From positions 3,658,001 through 3,722,000 of the forward strand of contig CM073194.1 of NCBI GenBank assembly GCA_037042915.1: DNA of 64,000 nucleotides, given 5' to 3'. This stretch comes from Auricularia sp. M13. Taxonomy: Eukaryota; Basidiomycota; Agaricomycetes; Auriculariales; Auriculariaceae. A model generated the notes under the pieces. That model had not been told where the DNA came from and did no database searches. It saw only the letters and a list, made by a program, of their open reading frames with translations. Shown here piece by piece: positions 10,606 to 20,688 of the stretch (its first letter is position 1; every line of letters begins with the position of its first letter). A program made the translations under genes and the position numbers.

Positions 10606-12128
10606 ATTCGACGAGAGCCTCCCAGCATAGTCGTCAGCCTGTTCGCCCCGGTCCTCGTAATCACACTGACCGTAGCCGTTCCTTAAATACAATTTCCCTC
10701 GATTGCGACGGAATTGTTATCAAGAGTGTGAACATTGACGGATCGCTGACTCTCAAGCTGGCCCTCTCGTCTGTCAAGTATCTTATAACATCTTCTCACA
10801 TCCTCCTGCTACAAGAAACTCACCTTCGACAAGGGCAGCACGCCCCGCTGCAAAAGCTGCTCCCCCACGGTTACAGGTTGATATCGGTGCCACGCCCGAC
10901 ACAGAAGAACATGAGGAACCCATGGGGCGGTGTTGCCGCTATTGTACATGAAGACTTAATGGTGCAATGGCGCTCGGACTTGTCTTCTACTGACATTCTC
11001 GTATTAGAGCTCCCGTCGTGCTTTATCATGTGTTACTACCTCTATCCGGCTAACACACGCATTGATCACACGCGCTGGGCACTGACCGACCCGGTGGAGA
11101 AATACCGCGAGACGATTGCAGGCTTACGACTCCTGGGAAAGCCAGTCTACTGTGTAGGGGACGCCAACGGTAGGACAAACTGCGCGACGGCCAGTCCTAC
11201 AGACCCACCCCGCATCTCCCAAGACATTGCAGATCGCAATGCACGCGGGAATACCCTGCTTGATATAGCGGCCGAAAGCAACATGTGCATATTGAACGGT
11301 GCTGTGGGCGTTGACGCTCTGGTTGGCGGTCTCTACACCTCATACCAACCAAACGGGTTTGCAGTCGTCGACTACGCGTTGCTATCGAGGGAATCACTTG
11401 CTCTCGTCTCACATTTCTCCGTTGAACCGCAGCTCACATTCTCGGACCATGCTGTCTTGCATGTCCGACTCAACCTGCCTATACAGCGTCAGACCGCTGT
11501 GCCACAGCGGCAGAGTGCTGTGGAGATGTTTTCGCTACTGGAGAGCGAACCTTATACGGAGGCTGATCGTCTACTACAGGATGTCATGGATTCGACAATG
11601 ACCTGGGAAATGGCGATGAATGACCTGTATGGGCCGCTGCGGACTGACGACACTCAGCCGGTGCAGGTATGGACCGCTTATAGCTGCAAACATCCTGGTC
11701 GGCCCTCAGCATCTGCGGGAGCTGGGTGCTTCTGGGGGCATGGGAATACAAGGAACGAATCCCTGCGCGTGCCAGGCGAGGTTCAGACCAGCAACCGCGC
11801 CGCCTTATTTGCTATCCTCGCCGCTCTTGACGCCGCGGACCCGCACCGCAAACTGGTTCTCTTCTCGTCCTCTCAGTATGCTATCCGTAGCATTGGAGAA
11901 TGGGCGCCTGCACGTCAAGAGCTTGGTTGGACGTGCACTAACGGTGATCTACTGCACAAAATCCACCTAGTCATACGTCGCCGATCGGCCGCTCTCCATC
12001 TGACGTTGATCTCAGAAAAGGACATTGGGAACGGTCATTTTATCGAAGCAATCAAGCTTGCCAAGTCTGGCAGAACACTGCCCCACAGTCAGGAAGATTA
12101 TTCGCTGCGCACTCAATCAGGTATATAA
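10602..12128 (+). CDS. LINE ORF2 fragment: AP-type endonuclease plus RNase H-like domain, no RT
   Basis: This is a 508-codon open frame. Residues about 40-290 form an endonuclease/exonuclease/phosphatase (EEP) domain of the LINE type: LLLQETH with the metal-binding Glu, YCVGDANGR, VVDYALLS, and the C-terminal SDHAVLHVRL with catalytic Asp-His. Residues about 345-490 have the shape of an RNase H domain (GAGCFWG, VPGEVQTSNRAALFAILAAL, LVLFSSSQYAI, then GNGHFIEAIKLAK). The expected catalytic carboxylates are replaced: TDGS-type is TAYS, the Glu position is Ala, and SDS-type is SSS. No reverse transcriptase lies between or after them before the stop. Either RT was lost, or this family places RNase H before RT and the 3' half is missing. 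The ORF is followed directly by a CCCAAGTCCC minisatellite. Confidence 0.8.
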   Translation: MNSTRASQHSRQPVRPGPRNHTDRSRSLNTISLDCDGIVIKSVNIDGSLTLKLALSSVKYLITSSHILLLQETHLRQGQHAPLQKLLPHGYRLISVPRPTQKNMRNPWGGVAAIVHEDLMVQWRSDLSSTDILVLELPSCFIMCYYLYPANTRIDHTRWALTDPVEKYRETIAGLRLLGKPVYCVGDANGRTNCATASPTDPPRISQDIADRNARGNTLLDIAAESNMCILNGAVGVDALVGGLYTSYQPNGFAVVDYALLSRESLALVSHFSVEPQLTFSDHAVLHVRLNLPIQRQTAVPQRQSAVEMFSLLESEPYTEADRLLQDVMDSTMTWEMAMNDLYGPLRTDDTQPVQVWTAYSCKHPGRPSASAGAGCFWGHGNTRNESLRVPGEVQTSNRAALFAILAALDAADPHRKLVLFSSSQYAIRSIGEWAPARQELGWTCTNGDLLHKIHLVIRRRSAALHLTLISEKDIGNGHFIEAIKLAKSGRTLPHSQEDYSLRTQSGI

Positions 12129-12139
12129 GCACTCCTGTA

Positions 12140-12315
12140 TCCGGTATAATGGTCCCAGGTTCCATATATCACATACTCGGGTCCCAAGTCCCAATTTCAA
12201 TATTACACAGTACCCCTCATATCCCGGTCCCAAATATCCAGTCCCAAGTCCCAAGTTTCCCGGGTCCCAAGAACCCAGTCCCAAGTCCCGACTTTCTCTG
12301 ATCCCAACTTACACT
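12140..12315. repeat. Degenerate GGGTCCCAAGTCCC minisatellite
   Basis: Units related to GGTCCCAAGTCCC recur irregularly through this stretch, mixed with A/T-rich interruptions. The same motif in the opposite orientation forms the larger array at 47,275-47,610. Both arrays abut LINE sequence. Confidence 0.8.
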
Positions 12316-13465
12316 TAGTATTATATTTCATCACTAATTCCTTTTTTCTAATTAAGACTGCTCTCAAGAATGCTCTCAATTACAGGCAATTTCATTCAAA
12401 GACTCCTACAATGTCAAGCTCAAGCTGCAGTCACTCAATTCCGAACGACAATTACAATGATTCAGCGCCCAGGGACAGACCTTGGTCGTCGACGGCATTC
12501 CAGAACGCTTCGCAATTACCGTGTTGCTGCCCTCCTCCTTCCATGGCGCCGATCCGTACTCCCTGTTCACTGAAATAAACCCCTTGTTGAGGGACATGCG
12601 CTCTCGAAACGTCGCGTTTACGGAGACTTCGCCTCGATTCGGAGTTGAGTGGAGATCGAGTCAATACTGCCGCCGAAACCTGCCTGTCCCCCCAGAGCTT
12701 TTCAATATCCAGACCGACCCTCTCGTCACCGACGTACCCCGCGCCGCAGAGCTGAAGCTGGCACTTACATGTGCATAGCCGACGTCCAGGAGCACGTCAC
12801 CTCCACGACCTCGCCGCTGACTCCGTGCATCGCGCCAATGCTACGGAGGAGCGCGTCCGCGAACTAGTCGCGTACACCTGAGCGACGCGCTGCCGTCGCC
12901 AAGGAGCGCGTCCGTCACCGCCTTGCAGCCGCTGAGCGTCGCGCCACAGTCGCCGAGGCGCTGCCGCGATGCAAGCTTCTTGTCAGCGGCGAGAACCGTG
13001 TTGCTGAGGTCGAGGAACGCGTCATCGACCCCGAAAACCGTGCCGTGGCCGTCCATGAACGCTTTTTCCTTGGATCTGAGAGCGCGCAGCTGTCCTCCTC
13101 CTTCTCGTTGTTCGTCTGTCTTCGGTTTCATCCACACTCCGCACGTCCATCATCGAGATCTTCTCCCCCCCCCCCCCCCCCAAATTCGTCGGCCTGCAGA
13201 ACATATACATCTGCACCAAGCATTCCTCTATCAGCTGTCACACCGAATTTGACCCTATCGCGCTATGTTCTTGAGAAATAAAGCGCACCCATTTTGACAC
13301 GGCCTAATTGTCATCGAAAGAGCCAGCCCCACGATTGACCATGAAGTTGCGGACCAAGCTTGCTGCGTCCAGAGAATAAATAACCAACGCCTTCTAAAGG
13401 TATCCCCGCCAGACCTAGACGCGTCCCTACAGCATGCCATATCGGCAGGCGCCTCTCCCTCAGAC
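12316..13465. other. Gene-poor, low-complexity stretch with a 17-C run
   Basis: No gene is supported. A frame at 12,482-12,778 (+) encodes a plausible but unrecognised 98-residue fragment. From 12,850 to 13,080 the DNA has GCCGTCGCCGAGGAGCGCGTCC-type periodicity like that of the 13.5-kb ORF. A homopolymer of 17 C residues lies at 13,165-13,181, and AATAAA-like sequence at 13,275. Confidence 0.5.
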
Positions 13466-14923
13466 ATGTACCCCACTGCTGAGGAACTCGTCCCCGTCGA
13501 GCTACATGCTCTTGCCGTCGAACAGTGCGCCATTGCCCTCCAGTCCCGTGCTGTAGAGTCAGAGCAGCGCGGTCTGGAGGCAGACCGCCGCGGCCTTACG
13601 CTGGAACGGCGCGCTCTTGCCGTCAAGCAGAGTGTCATTGCTCTCAAGCTCCGCGCTTTGGCACTCGAATACCGCGCTCTGGCCGCTCAGGAGCACGCCC
13701 TGGCCGTCGAGCAACACGCCCTGGCCGTCGAGCAGCGCGCTGCGGCGACAGACGGCGAGCAACGCATCGCCGTAAACGCGAACCAAAGCGTCGCCGCAGA
13801 TGACTACCTCGCCGCTGAAGAATGCGCCGCCGAGGCACCGGTCGCCGCCGTCGACGAAAGCGTTGCGGGCGTTCATGCGGACGCCATTGCCGCTGAATTT
13901 CAACCCGACAAACGAGCCGTCGATGCGGATGGCGGGGCCGATGCCGCCAAGGCGTGCCGTCTGGCAATCGTGCAACTCGCAATGGCCAACGTTTCACCCG
14001 CGCTCGTGGTTCAGCTTCCCGTCTCCGCCATGTTAAATGTCGGCGTCGGTCATTTCCACAGTCTTCATCTCGACGCGGCTCATTCGATCAGAATACAACT
14101 CGGTTGCAACGAACGCGCCGGCACTGCAGAGCATTGCGTTACTGCAGTCCACAATGGCGATGGCGCCAACCAAACCTGCGGCAACACCGCATCTTTGGAA
14201 CCGGCCGCGTCTGTCCATGTATGCGTCCTCGCCACCGAAAAATGTGCCGCCGCCGCCGCCGCCGAAAAATGCGCCATCGTCGCACAAGTCCGCGCCAGGA
14301 ACAGTGTCGTCGATCGTGATGCACCTGCTGTCGCCGCTCCTGCTGACGACCAGTTGGCCGGCATTCGCATTGTTCCTGCTCATTGCCTTGCTCATTTTCT
14401 GACTGCCGACCACCTGCTGTCTGATATCCACAACCGCTTCTCTGCCCTCCCATCACGCGATCCCAGGCTCGTACCCGATGCAAAGGCTGATCCTCGGCTT
14501 GACTTCCCGCACGCCGTCCACGCGTCAGTCGGGGTGGAGATAGAGACGGGTAATTCGCAGAACTCGACTCCATGCTTCAACCTGTACCCCGTCCAAGGGC
14601 TGGGCCTCGATGCACTGGGTACAGACTTCCGCGTCCCCGCCGCTATCGTATGCTCAGTCTCTTGTCGCATGTCTATCTGTTCTCTGACGTACCGCAGCGT
14701 ATACTGCCCTTTCACCCCGTCGCCGGCTTCTCGCTCGCCAAACAAAACTCACCCACGGAGACACCACTCGCTGACCGCGCCGCGCCCGCCGACGATGCCC
14801 TGCTTGCAGCGACCGTGGTTGACGTCCGTGACATCCCTACGCAAGATCTCGCGGCAGTTACAGATAATGTCCCCGTCGTCCCTGGTGGAGTGCCCATCAT
14901 CGCCGTCCTGCAGAGTGTTGTAG
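13466..14923 (+). CDS. Long ORF with heptad repeats (ALAVEQR type), unknown
   Basis: This is a 485-codon open frame starting at ATG 13,466. Residues about 12-95 consist of about twelve imperfect seven-residue repeats such as HALAVEQ, RALAVKQ and RALALEY. They are encoded by 21-bp DNA repeats (GCCGTCGAGCA...), and this part could form a helical rod. The rest is Ala/Val/Asp-rich without recognisable motifs. DNA of the same flavour recurs at 12.85-13.08, 14.8-15.0 and 18.7-18.97 kb, so the ORF may be one arm of a decayed repeat family rather than a functional gene. No introns were needed to keep the frame open. The function is unknown and coding status is uncertain. Confidence 0.35.
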   Translation: MYPTAEELVPVELHALAVEQCAIALQSRAVESEQRGLEADRRGLTLERRALAVKQSVIALKLRALALEYRALAAQEHALAVEQHALAVEQRAAATDGEQRIAVNANQSVAADDYLAAEECAAEAPVAAVDESVAGVHADAIAAEFQPDKRAVDADGGADAAKACRLAIVQLAMANVSPALVVQLPVSAMLNVGVGHFHSLHLDAAHSIRIQLGCNERAGTAEHCVTAVHNGDGANQTCGNTASLEPAASVHVCVLATEKCAAAAAAEKCAIVAQVRARNSVVDRDAPAVAAPADDQLAGIRIVPAHCLAHFLTADHLLSDIHNRFSALPSRDPRLVPDAKADPRLDFPHAVHASVGVEIETGNSQNSTPCFNLYPVQGLGLDALGTDFRVPAAIVCSVSCRMSICSLTYRSVYCPFTPSPASRSPNKTHPRRHHSLTAPRPPTMPCLQRPWLTSVTSLRKISRQLQIMSPSSLVECPSSPSCRVL

Positions 14924-15324
14924 CCGTCCTTGAGCGTGCCGTAGATGTTGTGCATCGTGTCGTCGGTCTTGTAGAACGACTCACTGCTCTTGCCACCTCT
15001 TTCACTTCTACCATTCACACAAAGTGAGGTAGTGTATTATGTTTCGTGTCTTGCTCCTCTGCATTCTTGCTAAACTTCCTGCTTGAACCTCGAAATAAAA
15101 CACACCGTTTTTGCTTTCACAATGTACGATCATCGAAGTTTCGTGCTTAACAGAGTCGCTGTCTCATCAGCGACGGCGAGAACAACCATGAAAAGATACT
15201 GCTACTTACTCTGTCAACAGCCTCTTCGTGATGAAGCCTAACCTGTGATGCACGCAGAACGTATTCCTGAGGTTGTGTCGTTTTTCATTCTGCATCACAC
15301 GCGCCCTGCTGGTCCTGCTCGACT
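14924..15324. other. Intergenic stretch
   Basis: About 400 bp. The left 100 bp continue Val/Val-Leu-rich repeats in another frame (to 15,027); the rest shows AATAAA-like sites (for example 15,093) and no gene. Confidence 0.4.
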
Positions 15325-16611
15325 TCACGTCGGGCTGACGGTGACGTTGAGCTTCGCAGCGCCGGCGGATGGCTGGCCAGTGGCAGGGTCGAGCATCGGC
15401 ACGGACGCCACGCCGCTCCCCGCATCCATGGGCGCCGTGCCCGTCACGTGCGTCCCGTCAGCGTCGGCATGCAGCCACAGCGCGCCGGGTAGCGGGCCCG
15501 GGGCAACATGCTCTCCCGCGCCGAGGTCGTAGCTGACCTCCGCGCCGGGTCGCACCACGAGCGGCCTGAGCTCCGTCGCGGCCATAGCGAGCCCGGGGAC
15601 GTTGACGGGCACGTCCGCGCGCACAGTCTGTCCGCCCAGCGAGACCGTAGCGTGCACCGTGACGGGCGGGCCGGCGTACCCCACCAGCGGCGCGGCGACG
15701 AGCGCGAGCGTCGTGGCGTTGAAGCTGAGCCAGTCGACGCCCGTCTGGACGGTATACTTCGCGTCATTGTCGTCCTCCTCCTTGAGCGGCTCGCCGTCGA
15801 GAATCACGCCGGCAAACAGGGGCGCGCCGAGGTCGACGGGCTGCGCGTCCCACGCGAGCTCGTGCGCCGCAACGGCCTGCGCGAACGAGTCGTGCACGGC
15901 CTGGTACCCGCTGGCGTCGCCGCCGTACAGCACGACGTCGAAGACGGTCGGGGCGGGCATGTTGGGCGCGACGCCGACGAAGGTCATCGTATAGCGGTCA
16001 TACGTCATCCACCCGGGAAGCGGGTCGCCGTTCGCCAGTCTTGCAGCATAGAACATGTCGTCGCCGCCGGGAAACACGAATGTATCGCCGTCCCAGCCAA
16101 TGGAGAAGCTCCAGCCGGGCGGCACACGCAGGCCGCACTCGAATCCACGGGTGAGCGAGGCTAACGCGGAGCCGGGCGAGAGCAGGAAGACGGAGGCGAG
16201 CGGCGGCGCGTGCGGGCGCAGCTGGCCCGCGATGGGCCGCGCGACGACCGGCAGGTCCAGCGACGACACGTACAGCACCAGCGTATCCTTCGCCTTGCCG
16301 TCGTCTGCAACGAGGGTGATAGGGGCCAGCGGGCCCTCGGGGATGTCGGCGGCAGCAGGCACAACGCTGCTGAACGTCAGCGTGCCCGCGTCGAAGTCCA
16401 TCCAGTCAGGGAGCTCGCGCGCGACGAGCTTGGAGAGCGCGGGGAGGAAGGTGTCGTTGCGCAGGGCCCACGAGTACGACACCCTCGTGCGCGCGATGTG
16501 AAGCCCGTCGCACACGGGCCAAACGCCTTGCGCACAATGTCCGTGTATGTGCGCAGTGTCGAGTCCGAACGGATGAGCCGTGCACGAATTTTTGCTCTGG
16601 ATCGCAACCAA
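15325..16611 (-). pseudogene. Axl2-like cadherin-domain (CADG) protein fragment
   Basis: A 428-codon frame encodes repeated dystroglycan-type cadherin-like (CADG) modules. Each has the signature of a short phrase such as LPDWMDFDAGTLTFSS, LPGWMTYDRYTMTFVG or VDWLSFNATTLALVA followed by beta-strand-rich sequence. At least three modules are visible (roughly residues 60-135, 150-255 and 270-345), with part of a fourth. Fungal proteins of this build (Axl2/axial bud-site type) are cell-surface proteins with a signal peptide and a transmembrane SKG6-like segment. Here both are missing: the frame starts inside the first module with an atypical N-terminus, and ends in LNVTVSPT with no membrane span. 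It therefore looks like a partial copy, or one still missing exons. The flanks are low-complexity. Confidence 0.65.
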
Positions 16612-16796
16612 CCACGTCAGTTTCGAGCTTCAAGCTGCGAGTTCCCCGAGCGACCACGGTGAGGCACGTGTAGCTTGTGAGCCTGCGATAGAAGGGACGG
16701 CGGGGTGCTGAGCAGGTACACGAACAGGCGCCGGGAGGTGTTCGCTCGTGCGCCTCTGCGTCTCTGCGCCTCTGTTGACAGCGCCCGTACGCGTCA

Positions 16797-17750
16797 GTGT
16801 GTGCAGGGGCGATGGCGATGACGCGAAAAGAGCGGCGGGCGGAGTTGGGAAGAGGAAGAGCATCGGGCAATTGGTTGCTGTCATTCTTGACAGCAACTCG
16901 GCCGGCTCCTGCTGCTCTCGGCATGACCAGCAGCAACGAGATATCGACCTATCATATAGCCGCTGGTGACGCGCACATCGCATCGTCGTTGGATCGTGCG
17001 ACACAGGACGCACACGGCGTCCATGGCTTCGGCGCTGGCTTTGACGCGTCCGACAACGGAAAACTGGGCGCCGCGGGGCACGGCCTAGCTCTGCGCGCGA
17101 CCGACGATTCGCGCCGTGCTGATATCGCGCTGAGGCTCAACGGACGGCTCTCTGAAGCGGCCGGCGCGCTCCAAGCAGGTTGCGGTCTCCATGGCTTCGG
17201 CGTGGGCTTCGGCCCGTCCCACGACGCTCTGCGCGACGACCCGCAGAGCAACGACGGCGCTCCGCCGTCCGCTGCCACGTCGCAGAGCAGCGCCATCTGC
17301 GGTGGCACGCCTGGCACCCCATCCTTCAACGAGTTCGACACGCAACAGCTCAGCACGGACGAAGGCGCGCCCGACGACGCTCAGCACGAAGACCCGCAGA
17401 GCGTCGACTTGGCGCCGCTGTCACCCTTCGCATCGCAGACCTGCCCCGTCGCTCAGGATGCAGCGTGGGTCACCGTATCGTCTGCTGTTGAACTCCAGGG
17501 ACAGGCACCAGCGGCGCCGCTTCAGGCGTCTGACGCTCAGCGCGACCATATGCCTATAGCTGCTATTGCAGCCCAGCAGTCCCACGCAGACAGTGATTTC
17601 GAGCATTACCGTCTTCAGGACGGTAACGCCTTGAATGCCCTCGACTTCGTCGCTCTGCCTATGGACGAAGACAGCATGTCTGTGGCCGATGGCGATGGTG
17701 CCGGTTTGCCTGCTGTCGACAACTATCAGGTCAGTCAGCATTCCTGTTAG
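16797..17750 (+). CDS. Hypothetical protein with imperfect internal repeats
   Basis: This is a 317-codon open frame from ATG 16,797. Two internal segments resemble each other: VHGFGAGFDASDN near residues 75-90 and LHGFGVGFGPSHD near 132-145. The DDPQS / EDPQS phrase also recurs. The C-terminal half is acidic and alanine-rich. No domain is recognised. The repeated phrases are mirrored in DNA repeats, so this may be a low-complexity gene remnant. It is adjacent to the divergent Axl2-like fragment; the roughly 190 bp between them would have to hold both promoters. Confidence 0.35.
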   Translation: MCAGAMAMTRKERRAELGRGRASGNWLLSFLTATRPAPAALGMTSSNEISTYHIAAGDAHIASSLDRATQDAHGVHGFGAGFDASDNGKLGAAGHGLALRATDDSRRADIALRLNGRLSEAAGALQAGCGLHGFGVGFGPSHDALRDDPQSNDGAPPSAATSQSSAICGGTPGTPSFNEFDTQQLSTDEGAPDDAQHEDPQSVDLAPLSPFASQTCPVAQDAAWVTVSSAVELQGQAPAAPLQASDAQRDHMPIAAIAAQQSHADSDFEHYRLQDGNALNALDFVALPMDEDSMSVADGDGAGLPAVDNYQVSQHSC

Positions 17751-17861
17751 TGTTGATTGTACTCACGTAGGTAACGCCGTCCAGAGCGCCGTCCACCATA
17801 TACACAGACGTCGTATTATAACATTGACTTCCGGCCTTGGACACCTTGAGGTGCGTGTCGG

Positions 17862-18191
17862 GTGCTCGCCTGCTATTCGGCTCATGTGCCAATTAACCAG
17901 GCAATTGGAGTTGTATTGTCTTTCTTTTCCGAGACGATAGGACCACGGCGAGTCGCTCGCCCGCCCTATTGCATGGCGAGTGTACTCGCCCTCGCCTGCC
18001 TTCCGGTCATCTTCGTGCTCACTATGTGCCTCATCTTCCGATACCCCGACCTCGCAGAATCGATCAAGATGGTCGCAACCGCAGCGTCCGCTCTTGCGTA
18101 CACGTTGTCCGTTGTGTTTGCATACGCCTGCGTAAAGTCGCGCCGCCGTCGCCGCCGCATTCGCGCCAGGAACGTCAGAAACTTTTCTTGA
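17862..18191 (+). CDS. Small two-helix membrane ORF
   Basis: A 109-codon frame whose second half starts at an internal Met (about 17,973). It encodes two hydrophobic segments (LALACLPVIFVLTMCLIF and VATAASALAYTLSVVFAYA) and ends in an Arg-rich tail (RRRRRRIRARN). That layout fits a small membrane protein with a cytosolic basic tail. There is no homologue that I can name. The downstream low-complexity region has related hydrophobic ORFs (for example near 14,323-14,402), so it may be part of the local repeat family. Confidence 0.35.
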   Translation: MLACYSAHVPINQAIGVVLSFFSETIGPRRVARPPYCMASVLALACLPVIFVLTMCLIFRYPDLAESIKMVATAASALAYTLSVVFAYACVKSRRRRRRIRARNVRNFS

Positions 18192-19657
18192 TGTTCCCCG
18201 TCTTTCTTGACCCCATGCTCGATGGGCTGCTCTGAACTGTCTTGCTTTTACTCGCAGCTGTCTTGTACTCATTATTCAGCGCTTTCTCGATGAAACGAAT
18301 ACTGAGAATGCCGATAGAAAAAATAACACCACTCAACTTGCGTCGTTATTGGCATCCATTTAGTATTGCACTGCTGATTACAGTGGATGGTATTCAGACT
18401 ACACCCGCCAAACAGCGTCAGCCACGCCGAGGTGATGAAACCAAATGCTACTCACCGCGACCAGTGATGACGAGCAGTTGGCGGCAGCGAGGAGTGGAAC
18501 AGTCGACAGAGGAGACAGTTTGGTCGGGTTGCAGTTGCGTGCTGTCGTGTGGGATGCCGGCACGAGCGTGCTATTCGTCATAGCAGAGCACGAGACAGCA
18601 TCGCGCGACGTCCTGCTGCGTCGCCCGCGCCCGAGCGGAAAGCCGGCGCGCATCGTTGGCCCACAGCGCGAGCGTTAGCTGGAGGCGGTCGCTCTCTGCT
18701 ACAATACCCAGCGTCGCGCTGCCATCGCCGAGGAGGGCGCCCGCGACCGCCTCGGTGCCGCTGAGCGCCGGCGCTGCTGCCGCCGAGCAACCACTCAGCG
18801 ACCACGTCACCGACGCTGAAACAGCCGCAGACGGTGTCAGTCCTAGCGAGCAGCCTGCCGCCAACATCGGGAGCGTCTCACCATCGCCGCAAAGCTCGTA
18901 GTGCATCTGGGATTGATACGCTCGCCGTTGTTGCCGAACACGTCCTTGTCGCCGCACAGGACTGCGTCGCCGCGGTTCAGCTGCACGTGGACGAGCATCG
19001 CCGTCCTGCCAGTGATAACTTGCTTTGCGAATGAGGCAGGACACTGAGCAGCGGGCCGTCCCACCACCCAATTCTCTTGTCATGTTCATGTGTGTCGACG
19101 TGTCCGATTGTCCTTGCTGCTCAGTTGAATGGCTTGCCGTCTTCGCCGTCTTGTAACCAACTCATCGACTTGCAAAACGCTCATTCACGAACAGTGCGGA
19201 CCAGCGCGACGCCCTGTTCTGCACACACGAATCACGTTGACCCGCACTGCCCGGAAACCAGCGTCTTGCAGGTCCACAGACAATTCGACTCTCGAGTCTC
19301 ACTGTCGGGCGGTCTGAGCCACGCGCAACTTCAGTTACAACTGAGCATACCTTCCCCACGATTCGCCGATTCCTCCACCGCTCCTTGATTCATTGACCGT
19401 TGATAGGTCATCGACTAAGAGTCTGCCAGTTAGCCAACACCTTTCCCTGGTTTTATGAAATACTTACCATATTGAAGGAAGCGTCTGCCAAAGCATTCTA
19501 TTCCCTCGGCACATCATGATGCGCTGGGGCTCATAGAGTGAATGTCAATACTACACTCCCCGCACCTACCAATTCGAGATGCGCTTGAATGTTATTATAC
19601 ATGTTCAGTCTTATGAACTACAATAATCAGTTGCACTTGTCATACACAATACACATA
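18192..19657. other. Gene-poor low-complexity stretch
   Basis: About 1.45 kb. The segment 18,718-18,970 repeats the GCCGAGGAG.GCGCCCGCGACCGCCT theme of 12.85 kb. Open frames are short and compositional on both strands, and no gene is supported. The right end is A/T-rich and probably includes the 3' untranslated region of the leftward gene ending at 19,658. Confidence 0.45.
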
Positions 19658-20688
19658 TTACTGTTCTGAGTCGTCTAGTGCGAAGGGCGGCGGAGGTCTT
19701 TTGCAGGGCAATGGCGCCATGCGCCCGCGGTGGTCGTAAAAGGTTTGCTGGTAGCAAACCCAGGCGCTGCGCTCGAGCTCTCGGAACTCGTCTGATTCCA
19801 GCGCGGGCGCGTCGTTGTCGGCGTCCCAGTGATCTTTCCAAGGCCCGAGCATTTCGCTCGCCCGAGGCCAGTACCTCATGAGCTCTGCGAAGGACCGCAA
19901 CGCGAGCAAGCGCTCACGCGCATTGCTCGAGCACAGCCAAGTTTCGCGAGTCGGCTTGACCATCTCGATCCCGCCTGCCCAGCAGTCCTTCACCAACCCA
20001 TAGTACTCGAGGGTCGACACGGCCTGGAGCTCGGGGATGTTGCTGTACCAGCGACGCATGCTCATGGCGAGGTCGAGCATGTCGTAGCGGAACTCAAGCT
20101 CGGCGAGCTCCCAGACGATGTAGCTCACCCAGTTGAGCGGTAGCGATTCTTCTGAATCCCACGGCGGCGGCGGCAACTCGTGGCCGTCGAAGGTGCACTT
20201 GTCCTTCAACTTTTCGAGCAGTGGCCTCAGCGAGAGCAGCCGCTCGGCTTTCTCGACATCGACAGCGTCCTGCCCTGCCGTTATCGTCGCGTGAGCGACG
20301 TCGAGTCCGAGACGCTTGACTATCGGCCGCGACTCCCTGTTGGGCATGACGCCCTTGATGATTTCTCGCCATTGCTTCGTTTCGAATCCCTCGTCTTCGT
20401 CGATCGGGTCGCTGGCGATCTTCGCGAGATAGTATGGCCGGATTTGAAGCCACCTGAACAGGCCCTGGAAGACGTTGCGCTTGCTGGTCTTCTGCTGGAC
20501 GCTGCGGTTCGACCACGCGTTCGCGAAATAGTCCAGCGTGGGCATCTTGTGAATCGTCTTCGCGCCCTTGTGAAGCTGCGGCACAGGATTCGTGCAGCCC
20601 GCGAGTCGGGCTTCGCGCTGCCTGCTCTTGTCGACATACTGTGCCGCCTCTGTCCCAACCTGGAGCGTGCTCGGCCACCAGTCCGGGA
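19658..20688 (-). pseudogene. 3' part of an unknown Agaricomycete gene, separated by a transposon
   Basis: This is the C-terminal portion (about 340 codons) of a leftward gene whose 5' part lies at 27,163-31,436. The 6,474-bp palindromic element sits in the coding exon. Codons before it end ...QYDLPD (27,163-27,170) and codons after it begin with the duplicated 8 bp and continue DWWPSTLQVG in the same frame. The protein is a globular, Trp- and Leu-rich domain (for example WVSYIVWELAELEFRYDML) of a type I recall as multi-copy hypothetical proteins in Agaricomycetes; no function is known to me. The frame runs open from the insertion to the stop at 19,658. Confidence 0.75.
20681..20688. repeat. 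8-bp target site duplication, left copy
   Basis: GTCCGGGA at 20,681-20,688 is repeated exactly at 27,163-27,170, on the other side of the palindromic element. This is a perfect direct duplication expected from transposition. Confidence 0.95.
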
